This document shows, piece after piece, positions 53,338 to 61,821 of a stretch of DNA of 64,000 bases. Below the pieces are notes generated by a model, which saw only the letters and a list, made by a program, of their open reading frames with translations, searched no databases and had not been told where the DNA came from. Every line of letters starts with the position of its first letter. Position 1 is the first letter of the stretch. Origin of the DNA: Cribrihabitans_A neustonicus (GTDB taxonomy: Bacteria > Pseudomonadota > Alphaproteobacteria > Rhodobacterales > Rhodobacteraceae); the NCBI RefSeq assembly GCF_048820895.1, contig NZ_JBMERQ010000011.1, positions 24,156 to 88,155 on the forward strand. The letters run 5' to 3'. A program made the translations under genes and the position numbers.

Positions 53338-55215
53338 ATGTTTGACCTGATCAGCGCGCTATCGCGGCGCCAGAAGGCCTGGGTGTTCCTGGCCGTGGAC
53401 CTGGCGCTCCTGCCGCTGTCGCTGCTGTTCACCCTGGCGGTGCAGCCGCTGCCGGACCCGGCCCTCGCCACCCTCGGCGCGCTGCTGCCGGTGCTGCCTT
53501 ACGAGCTTGCCGCGGCGGCGGCGCTGGCGCTGTGGCTGGGGCTGCCGCATGTGCAGCTCAACGCCTACGAGCGCCATGCCGCGGCGCAGAGCGCGCTGCT
53601 CGCGGCCGCCAGCGGGCTGCTGCTGGGGCTTCTCGCGCGCGGCTTCGGCCCGGCGCTGCCCTCGGGCACCCATGTGGTCTTTGCCATCGTCTATTTCCTC
53701 GCCATGGTGGCGGCGCGGGCAGTGCTGCTGCAGCTGGTGCTGGGCATCTACCGCCGCGCCCGGCCGCGCTGCCGGGTGCTGATCTACGGCGCCGGCACCA
53801 CCGGCACCCAGCTGGCGCAGGCGCTGAAGGCGCATGACGGCATCGATCCGGTTGCCTTTGCCGACGACAACACCTCGCTGCAGGGGATGACGCTGGTCGG
53901 CCTGCCGGTCTACGCCTCCGCCCGCATCGGCGAGATCGCCGCGGCGCGGCAGATCCGCCGGGTGCTGCTGGCGATGCCGTCGCAGAGCCAGCCGAAGCAG
54001 GCCCAGATCACCCGGCGCCTGCAGAAGCTGGGGCTGGAGGTGCAGGCGCTGCCCTCCTTTGCCCAGCTCATCGGCGAGGAGGCGCTGGTCGACAAGCTGA
54101 CCCCGGTGGCGCCGCAGGCCTTCCTGGGCCGCGCCGCCCGCGACGTGCCGCTGAAGGCGGCGGCGGGGGCCTATCAGGACCGGGTGGTGCTGGTCTCGGG
54201 CGCGGGCGGCTCGATCGGCTCCGAGCTGTGCCGCCAGGTGCTGTCCTGCCGGCCGCGCAAGCTGGTGCTGTTCGAGCTTTCCGAACTTGCGCTCTATACC
54301 GTGCATCAGGAGCTCGCGCAGCTGGCGGCGGAGGCCGATGTCGAGCTGGTGCCGGTGCTGGGCTCGGTCACCGATCCGCGCCAGATGCGCATGGTGCTGG
54401 CGGGCCACGGCGTGCAGGTGGTGCTGCATGCCGCCGCCTATAAGCACGTGCCGCTGGTCGAGGCCAACCCGCTGCCGGGGCTGGCCAACAACGTGCTCGG
54501 CACCCAGACCCTGGCCCGCGCCGCCGCCCGCGCAGGCGTCGAGCGCTTCATCCTGATCTCCTCCGACAAGGCGGTGAACCCGGCCAACGTGATGGGCGCC
54601 TCCAAGCGCATCGCCGAGCTGATCGTGCAGGATCTCGCCACCCGCCACCGCGCCACCGTCTTCACCATGGTGCGCTTCGGCAACGTGCTGGGCTCGTCGG
54701 GCTCGGTGGTGCCGCTGTTCCAGGAGCAGATCAGCCGCGGCGGCCCGGTCACCGTCACCGATCCGGCGGTGAAGCGCTTCTTCATGACCATCCCGGAGGC
54801 GGTGCAGCTGGTGCTGCAGGCGGGCGACATGGCCGAGGGCGGCGAGGTCTTCGTGCTCGACATGGGGGAGCCGGTGCCGATCCTGCAGCTTGCCCGCCAG
54901 GTGATCGAGAGCGCGGGCTACAGCGTGCGCGATACCGCCCACCCCGAGGGCGACATCGCGATCGAGATCATCGGCCTGCGCCCCGGCGAGAAGCTGGAGG
55001 AGGAGCTGACCCTCTCGGGCGAGCTGATCCGCACCCGCCACCCGAAGATCCTCTGCGCCCGCGAAAGCGTGCTGTCGGAGATCGAGGTGGCGGTGCTCCT
55101 GCGCAGCCTGCGCCAGGCTGTGGCGGCGGGCGACGAGGCCGCCGCGCGCCAGGTGATCGGGCGCTGGGTCGAGGGCTTCCAGCAGGTCCGCGAGGCCGGC
55201 CGCATCAGCTCCTGA
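53338..55215 (+). CDS. Membrane nucleoside-diphosphate-sugar 4,6-dehydratase (CapD/WbpM/FlaA1-type)
   Basis: 625 residues, the usual long form. Four N-terminal membrane segments (~15-150) and a first Rossmann-like domain (CRVLIYGAGTTGTQLAQAL) precede the catalytic SDR domain: VVLVSGAGGSIGSELCRQVL, VLHAAAYKHVPLVEANP, ILISSDKAVNPANVMGASKR, MVRFGNVLGSSGSVVPLFQEQI. The end GLRPGEKLEEEL is diagnostic. It converts UDP-GlcNAc-type substrates into 4-keto-6-deoxy sugars, probably for the initiating sugar transferred by the neighbour. Acts at the cytoplasmic face of the membrane. Confidence 0.95.
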   Translation: MFDLISALSRRQKAWVFLAVDLALLPLSLLFTLAVQPLPDPALATLGALLPVLPYELAAAAALALWLGLPHVQLNAYERHAAAQSALLAAASGLLLGLLARGFGPALPSGTHVVFAIVYFLAMVAARAVLLQLVLGIYRRARPRCRVLIYGAGTTGTQLAQALKAHDGIDPVAFADDNTSLQGMTLVGLPVYASARIGEIAAARQIRRVLLAMPSQSQPKQAQITRRLQKLGLEVQALPSFAQLIGEEALVDKLTPVAPQAFLGRAARDVPLKAAAGAYQDRVVLVSGAGGSIGSELCRQVLSCRPRKLVLFELSELALYTVHQELAQLAAEADVELVPVLGSVTDPRQMRMVLAGHGVQVVLHAAAYKHVPLVEANPLPGLANNVLGTQTLARAAARAGVERFILISSDKAVNPANVMGASKRIAELIVQDLATRHRATVFTMVRFGNVLGSSGSVVPLFQEQISRGGPVTVTDPAVKRFFMTIPEAVQLVLQAGDMAEGGEVFVLDMGEPVPILQLARQVIESAGYSVRDTAHPEGDIAIEIIGLRPGEKLEEELTLSGELIRTRHPKILCARESVLSEIEVAVLLRSLRQAVAAGDEAAARQVIGRWVEGFQQVREAGRISS

Positions 55216-55454
55216 GCCGCCGCAAACCGGCAGACCGGCCGGGAGCAGGGCCGGAAACGGGAGAGGGCAGGGCCGGAGTGCGGCGCCGCGGCTGCACCGG
55301 CGGCAAAACCGGCACCGCCTGCCGCCCGCGCAATTGATCCGCCGCGCGGTTCCATGCTCTAAACGGGCCAGAGCAAGCAGCACAGCAACAGGGCCAGGGG
55401 CAGAAGATCCCGGCCCGGAATACGGCCAGAGGCAGGGCAGAAGGCAGATCCCCG

Positions 55455-57827
55455 GTGAGCGCAGTCAACATCCATTCCCGCCCGGCTCTTTCCCGCCGTG
55501 CCCGCCGCAGCCTGTCCGGCCGGGCCCGCCGCTTCGGCCTGCTGCCCGCGCTCTGCCTCGGCGGGCTGGCGCTGGCCGGGCCGCCCGCCGCCCAGACCGC
55601 TTCCCAGACCGCCGCGCAGCCCTCTGCCGCCCTGCTGCCGGTGCCGGACCCGGGCGCGGGCGGGGTGCTGGCGCCGCCGCCGGGCAGCGAGGCCGCGGCG
55701 CCGCGGCTGAAACCGCTGCCGCCGCCGAGCCTCTCCTTCTACGGCAGCCCCGGCCTGATCGACATGCCAAGCGCGGAGATGCTGCCGGACGGGCAATATG
55801 CGGTGACCTACTCCTGGTTCGGCGGCACCTCGCGCTACAACATCACCTTCCAGGCGCTGCCCTGGCTCACCGCCTCCTTCCGCTACAACGGCATCCAGAC
55901 CAACGGCGCTGATATCGGCGGCTTTGCCACTTATTACGACCGCGGCTTCGACCTGCGCGCCCGGCTCTGGCGGGAAGGCCGCTGGCGCCCGGAGGTGACC
56001 CTGGGGCTGCAGGACTTCGCGGGCACCGGGATCTATGCGGCGGAATACCTGACCGCCACCAAGCGCTTGACCACCCCGCCGCTCGCCGCCGGCCGCGCCG
56101 CCGGCCGGCTCAAGCTGACGGCGGGCCTGGGCTGGGGGCGGCTGGGCTCGCATGGCGCGGTCACCAGCATCGGCGGCGGGCGGCCCTCCTTCGTGGCCGG
56201 CGATACCGGGGGGGAATTGTCCTACGACCAGTGGTTCCGCGGTCCGGTGGCGCCCTTTGGCGGCTTCGAGTGGCAGCCCGGCGAGCGGCTCAGCCTGAAG
56301 GCGGAATATTCCTCCGACGCCTATACGCTGGAGACCGGCGCGCCCAATGTCTTCGAGCGCAAATCCGCGCTCAACTACGGGGTGGAGTACCAGTATTCCG
56401 AGCGGGTGCGGCTCGGCGCCTATTACCTCTACGGCTCGGAAGTCGGCGTCACCGCGCAGATCCAGATGAATCCGCACCATCCGCCGACGCCGATGACGGT
56501 GCCCGCGCCGCAGCCCATCGTGCCGCGCAGCCACTGGGCCACCGGGGAGAGCCATTGGGGCACCGGCTGGTCCGCGAGCGCGGGCAAGAGGCGCACGTTC
56601 CGCGACCTGGCGGCGGAGGCGCTGAAGGCGGACGGGCTGGTGCTGGAAAGCATCGCCTTCCCCGCGGGCGCGGCCGGCCCTGCCAGCGATGCCGCGGGCG
56701 CCCCGGGGCGGGTGGTGGAGCTGCGCTACCGCAACCCGCGCTACCGCTCCACCGGCCAGGCTGCGGGGCGCGCCGCGCGGGCGCTTGCCCGGACCATGCC
56801 GCCTTCGGTGGAGACCTTCCGGCTGGTGCTGCTGCGCCGCGGCCTGGCGCCGGCCGCGATGGTGGTGCGGCGCTCGGATCTGGAGGCGCTGGAGTTCGCT
56901 CCCGAGGCGGCGGATGCGCTGTTTGCCGCCGCCGCGGTCACCGAAGCCGGGCCCGAGCCGGCCGGCGCGCTGCACCCGGAGGGGCTCTACCCGGCCTTCG
57001 GAACCTCCCTCAATCCCTATACCGCGCCCGCCTATTTCGACCCGGACCAGCCGTTCCGCCTGGACCTGGGCGCGGATCTCACCGCCTCCTACACGCCGGC
57101 CCCGGGCTGGCGCCTGGCGGGCACGCTGCGGCAGCGGATCTGGGGCAACGTGAGGAACGGCCGGGTCTCCAACTCGGTGCTGCCGCATGTGCGCACCGAC
57201 CAGGTCGAATATGCCCAGTTCGGCACCACGCTGCAGTCGCTTTACGCCAGCCGCCAGTGGCAGCCGCGCGAGGCGCTGTATGCCCGCACCAGCGCGGGGC
57301 TGTTCGAATCCATGTTCGGCGGCGTCTCGGGTGAGATCCTGTGGAAGCCCGCGGACAGCCGCCTCGGCCTGGGGATGGAGGCCAATTACGTCAAGCAGCG
57401 CGACTATGACCAGCGCTTTGGCTTCCGCGATTACGAGGTGCTGACCGGCCATGCCTCGGCCTATCTCGAGCTCGACCGCGGCTATCTGCTGCAGCTCGAT
57501 GCCGGGCGCTACCTGGCGGGCGATCTCGGCGGCACCTTCAGCCTGACCCGCGAGTTCAACAACGGCTTCCTGGTCGGCGCCTTCTTCACCCTCACCGATG
57601 TGTCGGCCGAGGAGTTCGGCGAAGGCTCCTTTGACAAGGGTTTCCGCTTCCGCATCCCGGTTGACTGGCTGCTGGGCAAGCCCTCGCGCTCCGGCCTCGG
57701 GCTCACCATCCGCCCGACCCAGCGCGACGGCGGCCAGCGGGTCTTTGTGCCGGACCGGCTGTACGGGCAGATCCGCGCCGCCCACCGCAAGAGCCTGGAA
57801 GAACAGCGCGCGAGGTTCTGGGAATGA
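55455..57827 (+). CDS. yjbH: YjbH-family outer-membrane exopolysaccharide protein
   Basis: 790 residues starting with GTG 55455. An N-terminal basic stretch and hydrophobic segment (~25-47) form a signal peptide; the rest is beta-rich, beginning SLSFYGSPGLIDMPSAEMLPDGQYAVTYSW, the conserved opening of YjbH/GfcD proteins. The barrel-like strands continue to a C-terminal DYWLLGKPSRSGLGLTIRPTQRDGGQRVFVPDRLYGQIR-type end. These proteins help secrete exopolysaccharide across the outer membrane. It is coupled by a 4-base overlap to yjbF. Confidence 0.93.
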   Translation: MSAVNIHSRPALSRRARRSLSGRARRFGLLPALCLGGLALAGPPAAQTASQTAAQPSAALLPVPDPGAGGVLAPPPGSEAAAPRLKPLPPPSLSFYGSPGLIDMPSAEMLPDGQYAVTYSWFGGTSRYNITFQALPWLTASFRYNGIQTNGADIGGFATYYDRGFDLRARLWREGRWRPEVTLGLQDFAGTGIYAAEYLTATKRLTTPPLAAGRAAGRLKLTAGLGWGRLGSHGAVTSIGGGRPSFVAGDTGGELSYDQWFRGPVAPFGGFEWQPGERLSLKAEYSSDAYTLETGAPNVFERKSALNYGVEYQYSERVRLGAYYLYGSEVGVTAQIQMNPHHPPTPMTVPAPQPIVPRSHWATGESHWGTGWSASAGKRRTFRDLAAEALKADGLVLESIAFPAGAAGPASDAAGAPGRVVELRYRNPRYRSTGQAAGRAARALARTMPPSVETFRLVLLRRGLAPAAMVVRRSDLEALEFAPEAADALFAAAAVTEAGPEPAGALHPEGLYPAFGTSLNPYTAPAYFDPDQPFRLDLGADLTASYTPAPGWRLAGTLRQRIWGNVRNGRVSNSVLPHVRTDQVEYAQFGTTLQSLYASRQWQPREALYARTSAGLFESMFGGVSGEILWKPADSRLGLGMEANYVKQRDYDQRFGFRDYEVLTGHASAYLELDRGYLLQLDAGRYLAGDLGGTFSLTREFNNGFLVGAFFTLTDVSAEEFGEGSFDKGFRFRIPVDWLLGKPSRSGLGLTIRPTQRDGGQRVFVPDRLYGQIRAAHRKSLEEQRARFWE

Positions 57828-58510
57828 GCGTGATCAGGACAGCCACGGCGCTTTTGGCGCTCCTGGCGGCACTGGCGGGCTGCACCCGCGGCCCCGAGCG
57901 CGCCTCGGCCGAGCTGCAGGTGCTGCGGGCGGTGGGCGAGCAGTTCACCCGCCGCCGCGCGGTGCCGCCCGCCGTGGAGCTGAGCCGGGCGCTGCTGGAC
58001 CGGGAGACCCAGGCCTATATCGAAGTGGTGATCGAGAACCGCGACGCCAAGGCCTATCTGACCCGTGCGCTCACCCGCCGCGACGGTTTTGCGGGCGAAA
58101 TCGAGGTCTGGCGCACCGCCGACAATGTCTCGGTCGCGCTGCGGCAGGGCATGCTGACCGCCACCCGCGGGCTGGGCCACGGGCTCTTGTCGGCGGAGGT
58201 GCCCGCGGCTGAAGGCGTCGCCGGGCCCGCCCGCGGCGGCGCCCGCAGCTACGTGCTGCGCGCCGGCGGCAACGGCCAGCTGCGGCTCGGCATGGCCTGC
58301 CGGCTGCTGGACCTGGGGCCGGAACGGATCGAGATCGTCGAGCTCGCCTATGCCACCCGGCACCTGCAGGAGCAGTGCAGCGGCGGCGGCGGCAGCATCG
58401 TCAACGACTACTGGGTCGGCACCGGGGCGCAGGCGGGCCGGGTCTGGCAGTCGCGGCAATGGGCGGGGCCGGAAACCGGCTATGTGCGAATCCGCCAGCT
58501 GCGGCTGTGA
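57824..58510 (+). CDS. yjbF: YjbF-family lipoprotein of exopolysaccharide secretion
   Basis: 228 residues: MSVIRTATALLALLAALAGCTRG is a lipoprotein signal with lipobox LAGC (Cys20). The rest (LRAVGEQFTRRRAVPPAVELSRALLDRETQAYIEVVIENRDAKAYLTRALTRRDGFAGEIEVWRT) matches the YjbF/GfcB group. It works with YjbH at the outer membrane. The gene is translationally coupled to yjbH. A yjbG equivalent was not found in this window. Confidence 0.9.
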   Translation: MSVIRTATALLALLAALAGCTRGPERASAELQVLRAVGEQFTRRRAVPPAVELSRALLDRETQAYIEVVIENRDAKAYLTRALTRRDGFAGEIEVWRTADNVSVALRQGMLTATRGLGHGLLSAEVPAAEGVAGPARGGARSYVLRAGGNGQLRLGMACRLLDLGPERIEIVELAYATRHLQEQCSGGGGSIVNDYWVGTGAQAGRVWQSRQWAGPETGYVRIRQLRL

Positions 58511-58586
58511 GCCGGTTTCTGCCGGGGCGCGGAGGCGGGCAGAGGCTTTGCCGCAACGGCTGCGGAAAATCGCCGGCGCAAACCGG

Positions 58587-58655
58587 ATTTCAACGGTTTT
58601 GCATCTATTCCTTGCGTTGAAATGGGGAGGTGGCTCCCCTAATGTCGCCTCAACG
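58587..58655. promoter_or_regulatory. Operator-like inverted repeats upstream of yjbE
   Basis: ATTTCAACG (58587-58595) and its exact reverse complement CGTTGAAAT (58615-58623) are separated by 19 bases. A third TCAACG sits at 58650-58655. Between them GGGGAG-GTGG-CTCCCC (58624-58639) can form a 6-bp hairpin. This lies in the 181 bases before yjbE, likely its control region or the end of the yjbF transcript. Confidence 0.55.
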
Positions 58656-58691
58656 GATCCATTTGCCAAGATCTCCAAAGGAGTTTGATCA

Positions 58692-59018
58692 ATGAAGCAG
58701 TTCTTCGCCCTTGTTGCCCTGACCGCCATGACCTCGGCGTCCGCCCTGTCGGCCCAGGCCGTCGTCACCACCACCGCTGAAACCACCACCTCCAGCGGCG
58801 GCGCAGGCGGCGCAGGCGGCGCAAGTGCCGGTGCCGGTGCGGGTGCAGGCACGGGCCTGGGCGCAGGCCTCGGCGGGCTGGGCATGGCCGGCGCCGTCGG
58901 CGCGGGCGTGCTCGCCGCCGCCGTGGTGGCTGGCGTTGTGGGCAGCGACGACGACGACACCACCGGCAGCACCCCGAACAGCACCGGCAGCACCTCCAGC
59001 ACCACGACCACCAACTAA
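58692..59018 (+). CDS. yjbE: YjbE-like small secreted Gly/Ala/Thr-rich protein
   Basis: 108 residues with a strong AAAGGAG site. MKQFFALVALTAMTSASALSAQA is a cleavable signal peptide. The mature part is TTTAETTTSSGGAGGAGG, then a Gly/Ala hydrophobic stretch (AGAVGAGVLAAAVVAGVVG), an acidic DDDD patch and a Ser/Thr-rich tail. It resembles YjbE, the small first gene of the enterobacterial yjb operon, although here it comes last. A perfect terminator follows at 59061. Likely periplasmic. Confidence 0.78.
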   Translation: MKQFFALVALTAMTSASALSAQAVVTTTAETTTSSGGAGGAGGASAGAGAGAGTGLGAGLGGLGMAGAVGAGVLAAAVVAGVVGSDDDDTTGSTPNSTGSTSSTTTTN

Positions 59019-59060
59019 GGCTGGTCTGCGATGCCTGCCGGTGGCGGGCAAGAGTTCAGG

Positions 59061-59086
59061 AAACGGGCCCGGCGGGGCCCGTTTTT
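59061..59086 (+). terminator. Rho-independent terminator after yjbE
   Basis: AAACGGGCCC and GGGCCCGTTT form a perfect 10-bp stem with a GGCG loop, followed by five T residues. It lies 43 bases past the yjbE stop. Confidence 0.9.
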
Positions 59087-59167
59087 GCGTTGCGGGATCC
59101 GCGGCCTCCAGCGGGCTGAGCGCCGGCGGGCCGGGCTGATTCTGGCTGCGGCTGGCCGGGGCGGCGG

Positions 59168-59839
59168 CTACCGCCGCGGCCCGGCGCGGAAGGCCAGGGC
59201 TTCGGGGTTTTCCAGCGCCGGCGAGAACTCCGGGGTGGTATAGCGGGCCCCGCTTATGCTGACCCGGTCGCCCTCCACCGACAGCCGGCCCTGCACGATC
59301 CAGTCGACCACCTGCACCAGCGTCCTGCATTGCTGTTCGAAGATGCGGTGGCGCATCTCCTCCGCCGGCAGGCTGCGGTCGTTGGCGCAGGCCGACTGCA
59401 TCACGATCTTGCCCTCGTCCATCACATCCTTGATCAGCTCCACCGTGGTGCCGATGACCGGGGTGTGGTAGCGCAGCCCGTCGCCAAAGCCGTCCATCCC
59501 CTTGAAGGCGGGCAGCAGCGAGGGGTGGAAGTTGATGATCCGGTCCTGCATCGCATGCCGGAACTCCGCGCTGTAGAACCGGGTGTAGAAGGACAGGATG
59601 TGGCTGATGCCGTGCGCCTGCACGTAATCCAGCAGGCGGCCGCAGAAATCCTCGTTGCCGGGGCCGGGCAGCACGGTGGCGGGCAGCCCGTGCGCGCGCG
59701 CCGCCTCCAGCCCCGGGCCCTCGGCGGTGGCGACGGCGGAATGGGCGGCGCGGCGCACCGTATCGGTCTCCAGCACCCGGCTCATCACCGACCCGGTGGT
59801 CGACAGCACAAACAGGAAAGCGGGCTTTGCGTTGGCCAT
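59168..59839 (-). CDS. Formyltransferase-family protein (PurN/Fmt-like fold)
   Basis: 223 residues, ATG 59839 with GGAGGAG upstream, two bases after the FemAB-like gene stop. The formyltransferase signature IINFHPSLLPAFKG is present with Asn103 and His105, and Asp141 in VMDEGKIVMQ completes the usual N-H-D active-site set. PurN has a His in the strand before the Asp where this protein has Glu (TTVELIKDVMDEG). N-terminal residues are not the usual PurN ones, so it is probably a sugar-amine or amino-acid N-formyltransferase. Last gene of a four-gene minus-strand run. Confidence 0.85.
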   Translation of the reverse strand: MANAKPAFLFVLSTTGSVMSRVLETDTVRRAAHSAVATAEGPGLEAARAHGLPATVLPGPGNEDFCGRLLDYVQAHGISHILSFYTRFYSAEFRHAMQDRIINFHPSLLPAFKGMDGFGDGLRYHTPVIGTTVELIKDVMDEGKIVMQSACANDRSLPAEEMRHRIFEQQCRTLVQVVDWIVQGRLSVEGDRVSISGARYTTPEFSPALENPEALAFRAGPRR

Positions 59840-59841
59840 GC

Positions 59842-60843
59842 TCAGAATTCTCCTCCGCGGTAGGCGGGGAAATAGCCGGTCTCCGGCAGCCCCCGCGTCA
59901 GCTGCTGATAGGCCTCTTCATCGAAGATGCGGCCGCAGATCCAGGTTTGGCGGCTGGTGGTGCTCCAGCCCTGCTTGAAATGCGCAAGCCCGCCGCCCTG
60001 GCCGCCCGCGGTGCCCGCCACGCCGCCGAAATTGACCCAGCGGAGCTTGCCTGCGAAGTGATTGAGCAGCGTCCACTTGGTGGCGTAGGAGGCGCTCTTG
60101 GCGTAGCCCCGGCCGCTGAAGGCGGCGAGGTGGCCCTGGGCGGTATCGCCATCCACGTACCACAGGTCGAGCCCGACGGTGCCGTCCTCGTCGGCGGCGC
60201 GGAACATCACCATGCCGGGGACCCGGAACTGCTGCTCAAACGACTCGCGGGAAAACGCCCGCAGCCCGGTGATGCCGTGCTTTTGGGCCAGCACCCCGTA
60301 AAGCTCGACCCAGTCGTCGAGATAGCGCAGCGGCTCCTCGCAGACCTCGACGGTGAGCTTGCGCAGCGCCCGGCGCGCGTTCTGGCGGTGGGATTTCGAC
60401 ACGAAGCTTTCCAGCGGCTGGCTCAGGTCGGCGATGAAATGCTCCTTGTAGGGCGCGGCCCGGGAAAAGCAGTCCTTGAGCAGCGCCTCGTCATAGGCCC
60501 CCAGCGGATCGGTGACCGCGGTGACGCTGACCAGGCCGGCGGCGCCGGCCGCCTCCAGGTCCTGCGGCAGCGCCGTCCAGTCCGCGCAGCAGAGCAGCGG
60601 GTAGAGCCCCATCGCATCGCGCAAGGCGGAGCCGGGGATCTCCCGCTCGAGCAGCCAGCCGCCGCTCTGCGGCAGCTGCAGCGGGCGGCCGAGGCCTGCA
60701 AAGGCGGCGGCGTATTCCGCGCTGCGGTAGCCGGGCGCGGCGCAGGCGGGCGGGACCGCCTGCGGGCCAGCGGGCAAGTGTCCGGCCGCGGCCCCGGCCA
60801 GGTCCCGGGGCGCGTCTTCAGGCAGTTCCACGGGCGCATCCAT
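59842..60843 (-). CDS. FemAB/GNAT-like acyltransferase
   Basis: 333 residues from ATG 60843 (MDAPVELPEDAPRD) with GAGGAG upstream; the longer frame overlaps the dioxygenase gene and is false. The C-terminal half has FVSKSHRQNARRALRKLTVEVCEEP, EDGTVGLDLWYVDGDTAQGHLAAFSGRGYAKSASYATKWTLLNHFAGKLRWVNFGG and GLAHFKQGW, which fit the FemAB-related GNAT fold of exopolysaccharide-associated proteins. The substrate would be an aminoacyl-tRNA or acyl-CoA. It sits between formyltransferase and PhyH genes. Confidence 0.8.
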   Translation of the reverse strand: MDAPVELPEDAPRDLAGAAAGHLPAGPQAVPPACAAPGYRSAEYAAAFAGLGRPLQLPQSGGWLLEREIPGSALRDAMGLYPLLCCADWTALPQDLEAAGAAGLVSVTAVTDPLGAYDEALLKDCFSRAAPYKEHFIADLSQPLESFVSKSHRQNARRALRKLTVEVCEEPLRYLDDWVELYGVLAQKHGITGLRAFSRESFEQQFRVPGMVMFRAADEDGTVGLDLWYVDGDTAQGHLAAFSGRGYAKSASYATKWTLLNHFAGKLRWVNFGGVAGTAGGQGGGLAHFKQGWSTTSRQTWICGRIFDEEAYQQLTRGLPETGYFPAYRGGEF

Positions 60844-60896
60844 GGGCAGGCCTCCTCTGTCGGCGGGTGCCGGCGGGTGCCGGCGGGGGAGGCGGT

Positions 60897-61718
60897 TCAG
60901 CCGGCGGCACGCTCGGCCGCCTGCTGCTGGTCGACCTGCGCCTGCAGCTCCTTCAGGCGGCTCGAGCGGCAGCGGGTGAAGAAGCGCTCGCGCGGCAGGT
61001 CGGAGAGCCGGTAGCGGGTTTTCCACTCGCCGCGCAGCAGCCGGGTGCTGCTGGGATCGGAGGCGGGCTGGTAGGTGGCCTGCACCAGGATCCGGTCCGG
61101 CCCGCTGGAATAGGCGGGCGAGCAGTGCCAGGTGCAGGTGTGGCACAGGGCGATGTCGCCGGGCTCCAGCTCCGGGCAGATCAGCGGCCAGCCGGGCGCG
61201 AGGATATCGGTGTTCACCTCGCCCGCATCGCCCATATAGCCGAAGTGGTTGGTGCCCGGGTAGAAGGAGATGCCGCCGTTGTCCTTGTTCGACGGGCTGA
61301 GCGGAATGAACACGGTGGTCTTCTCGGGCCAGCCGTAGTCATAGGCGAAGTCGCCGTGCGGGAAGACCGGCTTGCGGCTGCTGCTGTCCTTGATCACGAA
61401 GCGCTGCATGAACAGCGCCAGATCCGGGTAGAGCCGCTCCATCACATCCAGGATCGCCGGATTGGCGTGGATCTGCGCCAGCGCGTCGGGCGTCGCCTCG
61501 TGCACGTGCACCGGGTTGAACGGATCGACCTTGCGCTTGCCCGCCAGCACCTTGGCGTTGAAGGCCTGCCATTCCTGCTGCCAGGCCCGGACCTGGTCCT
61601 GCGGCACCGCGCCGCGCAGCACGAAGTAGCCGGTCTGCCGGTAGATCTCCGGCGCGAAGGTGCTGGAGTCGGCCTCCGGTATCAGCTGGCGGATATCGCC
61701 GATGTCAAATCTTTGCAT
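60897..61718 (-). CDS. Phytanoyl-CoA dioxygenase family protein, copy 1
   Basis: 273 residues, ATG 61718. The Fe(II) facial triad is visible: His121-x-Asp123 (FPHGDFAYDYGW) and His198 (TWHCSPAYSS), with the 2-oxoglutarate-binding Arg at 209. It should use O2 and 2-oxoglutarate to hydroxylate a small molecule; family members act on fatty acyl-CoAs, amino acids and other metabolites. No signal peptide. 53 bases precede the FemAB-like start. Confidence 0.9.
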   Translation of the reverse strand: MQRFDIGDIRQLIPEADSSTFAPEIYRQTGYFVLRGAVPQDQVRAWQQEWQAFNAKVLAGKRKVDPFNPVHVHEATPDALAQIHANPAILDVMERLYPDLALFMQRFVIKDSSSRKPVFPHGDFAYDYGWPEKTTVFIPLSPSNKDNGGISFYPGTNHFGYMGDAGEVNTDILAPGWPLICPELEPGDIALCHTCTWHCSPAYSSGPDRILVQATYQPASDPSSTRLLRGEWKTRYRLSDLPRERFFTRCRSSRLKELQAQVDQQQAAERAAG

Positions 61719-61821
61719 GGAACCCCCATCCCTTTTGCTTTTGCGCCGCCCCGGGCGCCTTTGTCCGCGTGTCTTTTCCGTGCGCCCGCGCCCCGGGCTG
61801 CCGGGGCCGCCGGGCCGGGTG

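Noticed and set aside
60844..61146. Upstream extension of the FemAB-like gene
   Set aside because: It overlaps the dioxygenase gene in another frame; ATG 60843 has GAGGAG upstream.
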